NCBI RefSeq assembly: GCF_000471905.2
Contig: NW_006498482.1
Location: 1,156,666-1,220,665, forward strand
DNA from: Amborella trichopoda
Lineage: Eukaryota > Streptophyta > Magnoliopsida > Amborellales > Amborellaceae
Length of the DNA stretch: 64,000 nucleotides
Direction of reading: 5' to 3'
Shown here: one piece after another, positions 20,757-34,470 of the stretch
Layout: the number at the start of each line of letters is the position of its first letter
Numbering within the stretch: position 1 is the first letter of the stretch
Position numbers and translations under genes: made by a program
The notes under the pieces: model-generated
Told to the model about the DNA's origin: nothing
Seen by the model: only the letters and a program-made list of their open reading frames with translations
Database searches by the model: none

Positions 20757-23732
20757 AGCTTTGCACTTGGATAAACTTTTTCCTTATAGGGTTGCAATAT
20801 TAATGTACAACGAATGCTACATAATATTTTTCAGGTGACATTACCTGGTCCAAATAGTTGGAATAAAACTATGATGATGATGACGACATTATAAGACTCG
20901 AATACCCCCCTCGTTTGGAATGAGCGTTGAATAACAAAAAATACTGACAATAAACAATCCTTGAAATACAAAACCCATTATACATGTTAAAATAATCAAG
21001 GCCATTGATTCACCTTCAATTTCATCCTATGCAAAACCATTTCATGATAACATAATCCATTCAATCTTATCATGTGCAAAAATTACTTGACGGCAACATA
21101 AACAAGAGGAAACATGAGTCCATGTAGAAATGAATTACCTCTTAAAAATCTATTTTTGAGATGGATTTTTAGACTTAATTTCTTAGGGCATGTAATCTCT
21201 AACATGGAAATGATGAATGTGAAAAAATAAATAAGTTTTGAAAATTTAAGAAAATATTGAGACCGTTGATTTCAACTATTTTTAGATAGACTACCCATTT
21301 ACATCCATCTCTAAAATAGATTTTTATACCTTAGGGATTGCAAATGTAGAAATGCGATCCCAACCACACCGAACAATTTTCCGAAACAAAATCACTCAAT
21401 CTCAAATTGTGCAAAATTACTACAATGTAACGTAAACAAAACCATTCAATTTCTTTTAATGAAAAACCGTTACATGACTATAGCCATTCAATGTCTCCAT
21501 CTCCAAAACTTGTCTTAAAAATGCCTAGCTTGAGTTTTTTATGAGGGAGGAAATAAACATCGTGCTCCCGTAGGAGTAGGTGACCTATGGAACAGGCATC
21601 AATGCAGGCTTCCTGAGAGGTTTTTTTGGATAAGTCCATGGGGAGAAGCCCCTACCCCTTTTTTATTAATAAAAAAAATAGGGCAATACAATTCATTATT
21701 TTTTGGCCCTATAATAAAATAGTTAAGCTAGATCGAAGTAAAAATAGAGAAATAAAGTTTTAACTCTAAAAATAACATCTTAGGAAAGACATCAGTTACC
21801 ATATTAACCTCATAACAAAATATGGGAAATTGAGCATATATTAGGGAAACATTGTGCATGACCGCGATTAAAAATGGTAAATAATGATAAGTCACTTTTT
21901 ACTGATAAATAAAAAAATAAAAAATAAAAGAAAAGGGCAATTATCTGTATAGCCACATTAAGTTATTTTCGACCGAAAAAAAAAATACATATTTATTTGA
22001 GACCATGTCAAATGACTTAATACACGACAGCGATCATGAATAATAAGTACGTCTCTACTTGTTTCATAAGAAAGCAATTATTCTTTTTGATTTTTAAAAA
22101 AAAAAAAAGTTTGCTAATTATTAGAGGCCGTACGAAAGGAGTTTCTCCACAAATAAGAGAGAGAATGGAATGAAGAGAGAGGTGAGAGATATAAGAGCAA
22201 TGTCGAGTGAGGGAAATTTTTTTGGCAAGTGATAGGAGAACCTTTCTGGTTTGGAGAGAGAGAGAGGCAATAGGGCTGCTGAGCAAAGACCAGAAACTCC
22301 TGGTATGAAGAAACACATTTTTCTTTTTAGCGCACTTCAGATTATGAACTCGGATCTTAACCCTAATTCATTGTCTTGATATTTCTCGTACATTTTATGA
22401 TTCGTGGCTTTCGAAATATAAGTAGAAATTCCAAGCATGGCTCAACCCGAATTACTCATCCCCTTTATCGTTATCGAATGTTTTTAATTGTCTTTTTATG
22501 ATTGTTTTCAAATTTTTTTTTTCTCTCTCTGGCCCAGTAATGCATTTTATAACACAACAATGTATTTCTTGTGGTTTTTAATGCCCCAAACTTTCATTAT
22601 TGGCAAGAATTTAATTGAAACGTGATTGTGATAGAAAATTGTAAAATTCTTCGAAAAAGTTCAAGTTGCAACGGCTTAATATTGGTTTTTTAAGCATCTG
22701 ATGACATTTTGACTTCACAGTTGGTATTGTCCATTTCTTCTATTTTGGACTGAAATTCATATCTTTTGAGTTGTAGGAGGAGTCGCTCATGCATAATCCT
22801 GGATTGATTGCAATTATCAAGCTTAAGTATATTCAAGCTGTCAATTACTAATAGATGAAAAATAAGTTGTACTTTATAAATAACTTCAGCTGGTAGCTCA
22901 AGGAAAGTGTATGGAAAGTAACCAATAAAACTTGTTATTATTTGGGGTCTGTGCGCTCATATTCGTTATCAATGGGTTCTGTATTTGTTTTGTTTAAATA
23001 CTCTTTCGTTCTTTATAGTCAATGAGTGTTGATTCTTAATGATTGTTATCAGTGGTACTGTAAATTCCACCACTTCTACCCTTTTTGGATTTCCTTTATC
23101 ATCAAGTTATAAACCATTATAGACTATAGTTCCATTTCATTTCCCTTAAACATTTGTATAAAATAGTTAATATTGGATATGATTGTTCCCATGTTGAAGG
23201 TTCTGTAGATTCACTTGATTTGCTCTATATTTGCATGACCAAAATGAAAGTATGATCATGGTTCTTTTTTGGCGCCTCCAATGAATTATAAATTGCTTCA
23301 ATGACTTATACTAATTTGGGTGGGATTACGCTAGGTTTTTCCTTTTGGTGTTTCATGTTATTGGGTTTGCTATCCATCCTCTAGGTATCTGGTCAAGTGA
23401 GATTTTTAGTAAATGGTTTGTACTAGAGCAGACCTTTAAGTAATTTCATTACTATGTCATTTCTAAAAGCTTTTCTTCCCATGCAATGGTGTTTGAATCA
23501 TTATTCTATTGGGCACTGTGATTTGGAAATATTCTGTGCGTGTTTCGAGATCAATTCAAAATCCAAATCACATACGACGCAATTTCTATATCCTCTAGAT
23601 TTATGTCTCATCATTTCTAAATGTTCATGTAGCAATTTCAGAATTTTTCTTCAATTGATTACTGTTCATGAAAGATTTTTGGTACTGTCTCGGTGCTGTC
23701 ATATTCAAAATCCTCTTTTGATTTTATTACAG
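20757..23732 (+). other. CENP-C/XRCC1 spacer and XRCC1 leader region
   Basis: The first part is plain AT-rich sequence. A GA-rich stretch at about 22150-22280 and an AACCCTAA telo-box-like word at 22359-22366 suggest the XRCC1 transcription start lies near 22.1-22.4 kb. A polypyrimidine-poor but usable acceptor TTATTACAG ends at 23732, ten bases before the XRCC1 ATG, so a leader intron is likely. The donor was not identified. Confidence 0.4.
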
Positions 23733-23742
23733 GACTAATAAA

Positions 23743-26700
23743 ATGCCTGATGAAAAGTTAAGTCCTAAAAGAGGCAATGACGAGCGTGGAAGAAGAAATC
23801 ATCCTCCTTGGATGGCTTCTAAAAAGGATGCTGGTCATGAGGAAGATAATAAAAGAATGAAGTCTAAGAAAGTTCAGGACCATAACAGAGCGAATAATAG
23901 CAATACCCTTTCTGAAGAAAATGCCCGAGATGAAGTAGCTCAAAGATTGTTGCAGAGGGGTCATGGAAATTCATCAGAAACTTCAGGTTTAATGGAGAAT
24001 TCTGTTGAAAAGACTGATCTCCAATCTAGAATGGGTACCATGCAGTTTTCTAAACTTCTGGTAATAATAGGAGTAACCGATCAAAGAAAAAAAAATATAT
24101 AGGGGTAGTTCAAATGTAAGGGACAACATCAAGAGCGTACCTGGAAAACCTGTAACTTGCATAGATGATGCATCTGGTCCAGAAACTTGAAATATCACTA
24201 GACTGAGACCTGTAATTTTTTAATGGCTATTTTACCCAGGGTCCTTTGTTTAACCAGGGTCGAAATGGTCATTCATCTAAAACTGACAAGTTCAGTTTCA
24301 TGTTTCTGGATCAGTACGTGATCTGTGCAAGTGTTTGATGTACTGTCCTGATATTTCCCTAAATCTGAGAATTTTTTCTTTAATGAAGCTTATTATGTTT
24401 TCTATGCACTACCATTAACTGGATACTGAGTAACTATATTTGCTTGTTAGGAAGGAGTGGTCTTTGCATTATCTGGGTTTGTTAATCCTGAACGTGGTTT
24501 ATTGCGGTCGCATGCAATGGAGATGGGGGCAGAATATCGATCTGATTGGAGTCCAGATTGCACTCTCCTTGTTTGTGCATTCCCCAACACCCCTAAATTT
24601 AAACAAGTTGTGACTGATTGTGGAACCATTGTTTCAAAGGTGACGCTTTTGTGGTCTATGCTTTGATTGTCTGTGAATCATGTCCATCAATAAACTCATG
24701 CTAGACAAAATTGTTGAATTTTGAGACATCATGTTATTTTATTGTTTTACTGTCTGGAATTTTATTTTCATACTCTCTTTCTATATATATAAGCATGAGT
24801 ATTTTGATCAATGAATTATATAGCAAACATTGATAATGGAAGGTTATGCAATGTATGAAAGGGGATAGTTAATTTCTGGATTTTTGTTCTTTTATTTTTC
24901 TCCTTTGCAAACGAATGATTAAGTGATGAAGTGGCATTGCACATATAAGCATGTTTGTTGTTGCCGACTTGCTGTATCCCCCAGGTACAATGTAAAACCT
25001 TTATGTGGCTCACACATAAGTCATTTATAATGGAAACATAATGGAAACGAGCACTATTTTCTAATACTTTATGTGTGTGTGGGTGTGTGTGCGCGTGTGT
25101 GTGCACATGCGTGCATGAGTGTGCGTGCCTGTAGGGGCATTTGCATGTGCTTGTGTGTATGATGGGTCGCCTCCTTTGGACTTTCTTGCATGACACCTCA
25201 TTCTTACCAATAAAATAATGTATATATGTTAATCCCCATTCCTGCCATTCACTATTGATATAGATTTCATAGTCTGACATCTTGCTTATGATCAGAATCC
25301 CACGCTTAACAGTATATTTATTAAATTTATTTACACGCATGCCTTTTATAACTACGATGCACCACTACTAATAAGTATTCACAAGTATGTGTGCATTGCA
25401 CTTGAAAGTGCACACATGATATCTTGTGTATCAATTTTCTACTAGTGCATATTTGTATGTGTGCACTGATAACTGATGCACTGTCTATGTATTCATGTCT
25501 CTAGAAAGGATGAGCTACATATTTTTCAAATTCCTATGTGTCACCCTTGGTAGCTTGCATGAAAACATTGATTTGTCTTTCTAGAAACCTTTATGCTTTG
25601 CATGTGGTCTTTGCCACTCGAGGCAGTGCCCCTCTGTGGGAGCCACAGTTATGAACTGCTGCAATCATTGGAAACTGGATAAAGATTCTAAGAGATCATG
25701 CAATTTAGATTGAAGGTTGGATATATTGGGGTTTTGGCCATGTGAAATAGTGAGCGAAGGCTGCAAATAAATTATATTTAATTTTCCTGCTGCATTTGTT
25801 GAGGTAATAATCCTCTAGCGATCCTAAAGCAAGCCAAAATGTAATTTTTCTGTAAGCATCATGTGGGCTTAGAAGCCATGCAACCCTCATGCATTTTGGC
25901 ACCTCTTTGAGTGGCAATGTGGAGCATATTCGTTGCATTAAGAATGTTAACAAAAATAAAAATTATGGTATCTGTAAGAAACACAGTAAATCTCCTTGTT
26001 CAGTTATCTGTATTTGTTTCGGCCCCACCGTAAAGATCCTGAAAAAGACACGGTGAGAAGAAAGAATAGGAACAATTATGATATAAATTTTTAAGGGCCA
26101 ATTTCTACAATTAAAAAATTTTAGTCTGTTTGGTCCGCACAATCTGCTATATAGACAGTGATGAAGAGAGTGGGACATGGCAGTCACCTCCTGTTGCGAT
26201 CGGTTTCAATCTCTGTTTTGCAGTCCATTGAGTTGTAGTATACTCTTCCTTAATAAATGGATAACATTGATTTCATTTCTTTTCTGTGGTTTGTTTTAGA
26301 TTCTTTTGTGGTCCTTTAGCTGAACCCTATTCCTGACTTAAGCAATTGGTATTTCTAATTTTAATGTTCTTACAGTTATGGAACCATGGGTACGAATCTG
26401 AAATTGTATATTTTCCATTATAACAGGAATGGATTTCAGAGTGCTATAAGCAGAAAAAACTGGTTGAGATAGATTGTTTCCTGATGCATGCTGGAAAGCC
26501 TTGGCGAAAACTCAAAAACTCAAGCCTCCAGGTTTCTCCAGGTAATATGATGCTTGTTTTGCCGTTTTGTGATAGTGAATATGTGTCATAAAACTGATTT
26601 CTGGCGTTATTTTCTTTCTGGCATTCCCATTTGTTTCAAGTTATGATTCCATTCTTTGTAGGGAATTTTACACAACCCATAAGTGAATTGGGCCCATCTG

Positions 26701-28952
26701 CTAAATCACTATGACAGTTGGATCCCAGAAACAAAGCATACTTCACATCTTTTTAGAAACATAAGCTTTGCTTGTTCTTATGCTTTGGTGCTTATTTCTC
26801 TGCTTTTGTTGGAAATATATGTACTGTATAGGTTGCACATTCAGTTTGGTTCTATAACTACAGTGCATGAGTATCTCTGAAATGGGGTGTAACATTTTAT
26901 TCCACTCACAAATGATGATACTTTCGAATAAAATGAAATTTTATTTTCCATTATCAATGGTCCTAGATTTTTTTATTTTTTTTCTATTTTCGCTTGTTAA
27001 TTTTGATGAATTTTTCTTGAAAAAGACATATCAGAAGGTAGCTGGAATGTATTGCTAGAGTTTGTGGTTGATTTAGTAATTTTTTCGTGAGTTAGAATCA
27101 TTTAAGTCTTCAACTGAAAATGCTAGGTCCTTAATTCGGACTTTGTTTTGAGCTTTAGTTAAACCTCTATATTTATCAAAAGCGATAGAAACACCAAATA
27201 AAATTGAAATTCATCTCTTATCTGGGATCTGATCTTGGGAGTATTTTGCAGATCAAGAAAATGCATTGTGTGGAAAGCGTCCCAAGGCAGTTCATGGAGT
27301 GCCACCCCCAAGTTCTAGTGGTTCTAGTGTGTTTAAGGTGAGTTCTACGATGATCTCAGTTCTCAGTTGATTGTGCTCTCAGTTAGTTGAATTTGCATCT
27401 CCTGACCTTTTCATCTTCTCAGATGTGGGATTGAAAACCCTGATCACCTTTCTTCTTTGAAATTTACCTGGCCAGCAAAGTATTTGCACTGTTGTCAAAT
27501 CATAGACCTTGAATGTTCTTTTATGCCATAGCACAAGATGAATCCCTTTGTGGTGCTATGTGAAACTAATGCTGGTGTATTTGTTTTTATTGGACATAAA
27601 CCTCTCTGCAGCAGTTAGACTAATAATAGAAATTGTTACTTGTTTGTATTTGAACTTTATTTTCCTTTCCTTTGGGTGGTTCACTGAGCAAGTAGGGCTG
27701 TGTTCTACCCATTTAGATGGGCAGATACTTCAATGGTTCTAGAGAATTTTAACACTCTTGAGATAACATGTTATCATGTTCCCTAGTAATTGTTCTGAGG
27801 CTGATGCTCGTGGCTATTCCAGGCCATTCCAAAGTTTCTTAGGTAGATCTGCATGTTTGGTATATGCTCATTGTTCTCTTTTCTATTATGAGATGGTAGA
27901 AATGTTATTTTATTTTTGTAAGTGAGATCTTGAAGAAACTCTTGTGCACTGCCACGCTATGTAGTTTGCTTTGTTTGTCTTAGAACTATCCTAATGAGCT
28001 TGTAAAGCAGAGATTTGGTTCTGTGGTGGATATTGATATGCACTTTACTGATTTAGATGTATCCTGGAGAAATAATTTTGGGTGTTTTTAGGGCATGTAA
28101 TTGGTACTGCAACCTTCATAACTTCGTTTTTTTATCCTGCTCAAATATTTATCAAGCATTGTAACAGACCACTCCCCAGTGGGTGCATAGGCATTTCCCT
28201 ATATCAACACACACATGCGGCATGCACACACACACTAACTTGCAAGAGGCATGTGTGATGCACATTTCTATTACTGTGATTATCAATTTCCGAAAAGAAA
28301 AAACACAAATATTTTCAAAGAAAAAAAATCCTTAAAATTTGGGGATTAGAGATTAGGTTTCCAATTAAGCTAATAATCCTTAAAATAGGAGAGAATTCTT
28401 TTTCATGTGTATGTACATCCAAAGTATTTGCTCCTAAGTTTGGATGAAGATGAATTATTTATTAAAGGGAGAGTTTCCTTTTCCAATTGGATTTCCTATG
28501 GTGTAAATCCAACTTTCCAATTAAATTACTAATGGAAGTATTTTTCATAAGAAGAGATAATTATGTTGTATAGGAGGTAAGTTACCCTAAACTCCGACTT
28601 CTTAAGACCTCCTTTAATAGGCGCCTTACACTAAAACCTCTTTCTCCCCATGATCCTTCTCTTTGTCTTGTGTCCCTGCCCTTAACAATGGCTTCATGTG
28701 TGTGTGTGTGTGTAGAAAGAGAGGTGGCAGTTTTACCCCGCTCTTTTTTTACTTTTGCTGGGGTAAATTGAAAAGATCAAGGCAATATTCTTAAATGCTA
28801 TAAAGGCCATAGATGTTGAAAAAATTCGCTTGTTCGTCTGCTTAGAGGAGAAGCAAATTATGTGGTGGATAGATTGATGAGTACAGAGGTTCACTGGGAG
28901 AGGACTTGGGGTATGGTATTTTTTGCCACATGCCTTGTCTTTGTAGGATTGT

Positions 28953-28989
<37 letters not shown>

Positions 28990-31900
28990 TTGCTTTTAGC
29001 CATTTAACAAACCTTCCTATTACATCCATATCTGCCTCCACCTATATAGCATGAACAGTTGAAACTTTATTTATTGCTGAGTAATTGTAATAGTTGCTCT
29101 ATGGGTTACTTAAGAAGCCATTGGATCTTTATTTTTTATATGTGTTTTTTCTTGTGTGTTAAACATTCATATGCCAAGTGATTTTTCATTTTAACTCTTT
29201 TATTTCTGCAGGAAAAAGCGTCTGAATCCCATAAATTGCCCTTTTCTTCATCTAAAGTCCAAGAATGGGCTTCTCTTGATTTCAACAGTACTATATCATG
29301 GCTGCAGAGTCAAGAAGAGAAAGTGAGTGGTATATCATTTTCCTTATGGGCATTCCATGGCTTGTTCTGTCCACTATCTTTTCAGTTTTATTCATATTCT
29401 TGACATGAGTTCCAGTGGATGCCTGATAGCACATGAGAATGTTAACCTCTGTGATAGTTCTGATTGGTTTATCTTTGGGTTTTTTACATAAACATAAATG
29501 TAACTTCAACAATATAGGCTTGCTACCCTATCTAGCTTTATTACATGATCATAGATCCGTATATAATACGTGGCAGAGGTCACAGGCCAACAAGCAATTT
29601 GAAAAGACTGAACAAAGGCATGAAATATAAAAATTATCAAATATCAAATTTGGACTTGATTCTCCTTGGTCAAAAATACAACTTTCATGTTCAACTCTCT
29701 CTCTCTAAAGTCTAAACAGACCTGCCATCATGTGCTCTCCTTTTTCTCACTTGCTCTACAGCCCCTCCATGTTGAACTCTTTGTTGCACACACCCTCCCT
29801 TGTCCACAGGCTTCCATCAACAGCCATCAAGACAACCAGTTGGGATATGCAGTTGGAACTAGAGAAGTGGCCGATTTCTTGTCAAGGTTCTAGATCAAAG
29901 AAATGGAGGGGATTTGAGGCTAGATTGACCTTAGAGAGAGGGGTGAATAGAGAAATTGGGGAGGTTGATAAGAACTATGAAAAGGAGGTGGCAATTGGGG
30001 TGCTGGAGTAAATGAGGAAGATGGTATCACAGTCAGCTTTAGAGTGGGAAATGATGGCAGAAGAGAGAGAGTGGTATTTGAGATTTGGGAAAAGGAGGAA
30101 ATTCTGCCATCCATTTCTTGGAACCATAATTGATAGAGAAGATTGCCTATTCCCATCTGAATGAATCCCCTTTCAAACCTCCAACTCTCCCTTTAGCCCT
30201 TCTTCTCCCTCTACTGTTCACTTGACGAACAGAGTTATGGGTTTTTTCCATTTGGGTTTCTTAAATTTTACAGTTGGGTACCTCTTGAATTGGTTTTTGC
30301 TGATTCATAATTGCTATGAACCTCTCTCTCTCTTTTGTGGAATTATTTTGCCACCAATTTTGAAACTTTTGAAAGTTTTCAAACACAGTGGCTGAAATAT
30401 ATAATCGAAAGCTCTCTCACTAGGAAACACGAATAGAGCAGCTAACTATAATACACCAGCTCCATGCCAATACCAAAGGATAGGTAAGAGAGTGAGAGGG
30501 GTTTCTGGAGAGCGAAGGAGAGGGACTGTTGGCAAGGTTTGAACACCCACCTATTGGCACTGTACGCTTTCTATACAAGTTACAACCCATTTCTCTCTCT
30601 ATAAGTCACTTTCACCAAACAACACATTCCCCTTCCCTTTCTAACCCCAACATACAACCCCCGCCCATTCTCTTTCTAACTCTCTTGTACCCGTAACAGC
30701 ACAAACCCATTTTCTCTCTCTGTCCCCAACTTACAACCCTGCTATCTCTAATCCTTTCTTATCTTATCCAACTACACAATGCCCTTCTTTCTGTCTCTAA
30801 CCCCTCTTTCTCTCTCTAATATCTTACCAACTGAATAAATTCCCCTTCTTTATCTCGCTAATCCCTTCTCTCTCTCTCTAACCTGTTGTTATCTTACCTA
30901 CAAACAACAATTTCCCACAAGGCTGCAGTGGCAACCACATGTATCTTGATGCTCCTCTTACTAGGATGAAAAGCAAGATAAGCAAGATCTATCTCTCTAC
31001 CATTGGGTTACAACACAAAGCGCTCTTTCTATGTGTCACCTTAGGTCTCCCTGCTTTTGGTCGTTTGCGATTGCGCCTCCTCTCAGTTTTTTTTTTTTTT
31101 CTACTGGTTAGGAGAGAAGTTAGAGAGGGACATACTTAATAAAGAAGTCTTTGTTTTTGGGTAAATATGGAGAAGTCTGAGAGAGAGGGATGAGGAAGGT
31201 AGACTCAGAGAGAAACTCTCTCGCTCTCCTTATAAAGGTGAAGTCAATAAAAAATAATTAAACTATGCCACATAGTTGTACGGATCAACTCTCATGTAGT
31301 AAATACATCTATGTTTATGTAGAATAAAATAGATATATACATATTATTGTAAAAAACCCATTTATCTTTCAATCCCAAACTGAACTGAAGAAGGCATTAC
31401 AAACTTGAGGACGTTTAAGAGTATATATAACCAAGATAATTGACATTTAATTTTTATACTGTGCTAATGGAAATATTAACAGGGACTTCATAAACTGAAC
31501 CCATTCTAGGAAACCCCATATGAGGCCAACAATATCCAGGGTCCACAGAAACCTGAATAAGCATAAGCAATAGTTTCCACGACCTAACCTATTTTGGATT
31601 CATGAAAATTATTCTGGTGTCTTTGGTAAGAAATTCAAATTACTCGTATTAGTTATCGAAAAAAGATTACTCATCTTATCTTAATCTAGACCAGGAATCC
31701 AATATCTATGTACTTTTGGTAATATTTACTGAAACTCTCTTGCAGATTTCATGTGCAAATGCTTATTTTCTTTACCTACTTCCTGTAAAAATGCTTCAGG
31801 TGAAACTTGGTCACCCTACAATAGCACATTTCATGTATATCTTGTATCAAATATTGATTAATATTAAATTTCTTCCTACATAAAGTTTCAATGCTTGAAA

Positions 31901-32805
31901 CTCATATCTTAGATTTAAGACATTTAAAATTATTTTGCCTTCTGTTTAGGTCTCAGCGCTGGCTCTTAATATATTTATTCTGTATTTTTGTAATGAGCAT
32001 CATAGTATCTTTGCTTAGCATTGTAGCCTTAGTGTGTCTACAGTTTCAGATAAAGAACAAGTAGCAATGCAAGTGTATAAAGCAACATTTGTGTTTACCT
32101 TTCCATCTTAATTTTGGATTAAATTTTAAATCTCTTTCGTTTCCTTGTGGAACGGTTTTATGATGTATTACTGGTATTTACAAGGTATAAAATCATATAG
32201 TACAAATGAAGCAAGAATAATGAGCCCCCTTTTTTTTTTTTTCTTTCATTTGTTCTTTAAACAACAGCCCGAGCCCAGAGAACTGAAGAGAATTGCAGCT
32301 GAAGGGATCTTAACTTGCCTGGAAGATGCCATCGATGCTCTCAAGGATAAAACAGTATGCTTCCAACTTCTCAATCAACTTTATTTTCCAAATTATGATA
32401 TGTTCATTTACTTTTTCTTTGGTTTGTACTTCACTTCCACTGAAAATTAAATGTGGAGGTTTTGTAAATGATTTCAATTGTCCCTAGGATGTTGCTCGTG
32501 TGATTGAGAGGTGGAGCTCTGTCCCTCTGGTGGTAAAAGAATTGGCAAAACTCGAGAGCAAGAAAATTGGCACCAATGCGCTTTCGAGGGAAGAGATTCT
32601 AGAACAGGCTGTTGTTTGCAAAAGCATCTATGAAAAAGAGCTGCACCATCTTGAAATGCTTCCTATGTCTGATGAAAAGCACGAGGATGATGATGAGAAA
32701 ACAGAATTAATGACCGATGATGGAGGGGCTGATAGTGACGAAACAATTGAAATGCCCGAAGATGAAGTGGATCAAGCTCTCAAAGATATAGTCTCTAGAC
32801 AATGA
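23743..32805 (+). CDS. XRCC1: XRCC1, plant-type DNA repair scaffold with BRCT domain, complete
   Basis: XRCC1 is a nuclear scaffold for base-excision and single-strand-break repair. Coding exons are 23743-24060, 24451-24639, 26427-26541, 27252-27337, 29212-29322, 32268-32354 and 32488-32805. All junctions are GT-AG and in phase; the total is 1224 nt (407 codons plus TGA). The N-terminus is basic and low-complexity with RRNHPPWMASKKD, as in other plant XRCC1 proteins, which lack the animal N-terminal Pol-beta-binding domain. The BRCT domain spans exons 2-3 (residues about 107-200), with EGVVFALSGFVNPERG, LLVCAFPNTPKFKQV, GTIVSK and the invariant Trp in EWISECY. The C-terminal half has WASLDFNSTISWLQSQEEK, ELKRIAAEGILTCLEDAI and a very acidic tail. 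It is slightly longer than Arabidopsis XRCC1 (about 353 residues), mainly in the linkers. It lies head-to-head with CENP-C. Confidence 0.95.
24640..26426 (+). other. XRCC1 intron 2
   Basis: This 1.8 kb intron contains an imperfect (GT)n tract at about 25072-25135 followed by TG-rich sequence. No other feature is seen; the minus-strand open frame across the tract is repeat-derived. Confidence 0.6.
27338..29211 (+). other. XRCC1 intron 4
   Basis: A 1.9 kb intron with a GT run near 28698-28713 and a (CT)n run at 28955-28983. I see no coding or mobile-element signature. Confidence 0.6.
29323..32267 (+). other. XRCC1 intron 5 with a CT-rich minisatellite
   Basis: A 2.9 kb intron. At about 30585-30920 a degenerate tandem array of roughly 60-70 bp units recurs, each with a TCTCTAATCCTTTCT-like core, a TTATCTTAYC block and a C-rich link. 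CT runs also occur near 29695-29705 and 30321-30330. The remainder shows nothing recognisable. Confidence 0.55.
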
Positions 32806-33529
32806 AAGTTAACTATGAATAATAAACATGTATGTGCTGGTCTATAGTTTGTGTGATTATATGAGATTTAGTGAGTTGCCCTTCAAATGATGGAATTCCA
32901 TAATTTCTTAACCCAATTTTTCAATGTGTCCTTTGAGTCAAATTTGAAGGGCATTTCTGCTCTTTTTGCCCTTTCTTTCTCTTTATTTTTGGGACCAATA
33001 CTAATTTCATTTTGATTTTTTCAAGTTATTGTGAATATGCTTTAACTATGCTCATAAAATCTTAGGGAAATTTATCAAAATAACTGTGAGAGATTTTACC
33101 TATATTGTTTGATTTAATTTCAAAATACCCCTTAAAATACACAACCATGGGTTGGAAAAGAAGTTGGATTCCCTAGATTAAACACATCCAAATGTTACTT
33201 CTATTTGGAAGAAAAATTCAACTAGATTTGGATTCCCTAGATTAACAGCAATCTGCTAGAATAGAATACTTGTTGACAGACACCTAACCAATCTCAAGTG
33301 TGGCCAAGCATTTTAACCCAAATCTTGAGTTCCTGAAAGTTCAAATATTGTGTAATAGTTACCACCAGTAAGGTTCTCTCTTTATGAAATGTTAACCATT
33401 TTCAGTGAATGGGACACCCATCACTTTTTAACCACTTTCAATGAATGGGACATCCATCACTTTTTACCTCCTTGTATATCCACCTCACACACACAAATGT
33501 GTGCGTGCATAAATACATGTGGTATAACA
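32806..33529. other. XRCC1 3' flank
   Basis: AT-rich sequence, with an imperfect tandem repeat of about 40 bp at about 33400-33465 (TGAATGGGACAYCCATCACT twice). No gene is seen. Confidence 0.5.
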
Positions 33530-33958
33530 TAGCGTTGAAAACGACTACTCGGCCCATGTCCGATCTAAGTGCTCGGCCCGAGTAGAGCCAAGTACTATAG
33601 TAGCAAAAAAAAAAAAGGAAATGTATGTTTAAAGTAAGATCAAGCAATACACATCAAAATGAGGTTAAAAGTAATAAAAAATATATATTTTAAAAAATCA
33701 ACTTGCAATTGGGGGAGCATTTTTTTAAATAATTAAAAAAGATAAAAAAATGTAAAAATAAGTATTATTGGTTAAAACACTTTCAAATATTTGCCAAAAT
33801 GATTGAAAACAAAAAAAACAACATACCACAATAAATTTGTTATTTTTTTAATTTTTTTTATGTTTTTTTGAAAAATTTTAAGTATCCCCGAATGGGACAC
33901 CCAATTCAGGGAAATCGAGCCCGAGCACTTGGGACTCGGACCGAGTAGTCAAACATTG
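33530..33958. mobile_element. Non-autonomous hAT element C (429 bp)
   Basis: The left end is TAGCGTTGAAAACGACTACT and the right end on the other strand is CAATGTTTGACTACTCGG. An exact 8-bp target duplication GTATAACA lies at 33522-33529 and 33959-33966. Both ends carry CTCGGCCCGAG or CTCGGTCCGAG palindromes; the interior is A/T-rich. It has no coding capacity. Confidence 0.85.
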
Positions 33959-33966
33959 GTATAACA

Positions 33967-34432
33967 TATACTTCTCATTAGTGAACTTTATTTTACATGA
34001 GAATTCACATAACAATGGTTTCTACAAAAAAAGTTAGGCATATAATCCAAGGGACGAATCATTGCCATTGTTCCCTTGAAAAGCGAATTCAAACTCAAAT
34101 GAAACTAAAGCATAAAATACAAATCAAATGAGCAAATTCGCCCCGGAGTGTGACCATTTTGGAGAAACCAGTCCTAAGGCAGGCATAGATCATCATCAGA
34201 AACCTTTTTTTCACTATCAGCAATAGAAATCGTAGTCTACCATTTTGCTCTATCAATGACTATACCCTCAATTAGGCAAGCACCAATATAATATATGTGA
34301 TTGCAATTCTCCATTATAATATCACTATCAATTATAATGATATTAAAGATGATTACATTGAAGAAAAAGAAAAGAAAATAAAATATTTATGATGGGCTTG
34401 TTGCTCAGTAATATTTTGCTCATTGCTCAAAT

Positions 34433-34470
<38 letters not shown>

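Noticed and set aside
24816-25340. 174-residue minus-strand frame rich in His and Thr
   Set aside because: It is the complement of a (GT)n-rich stretch within XRCC1 intron 2.
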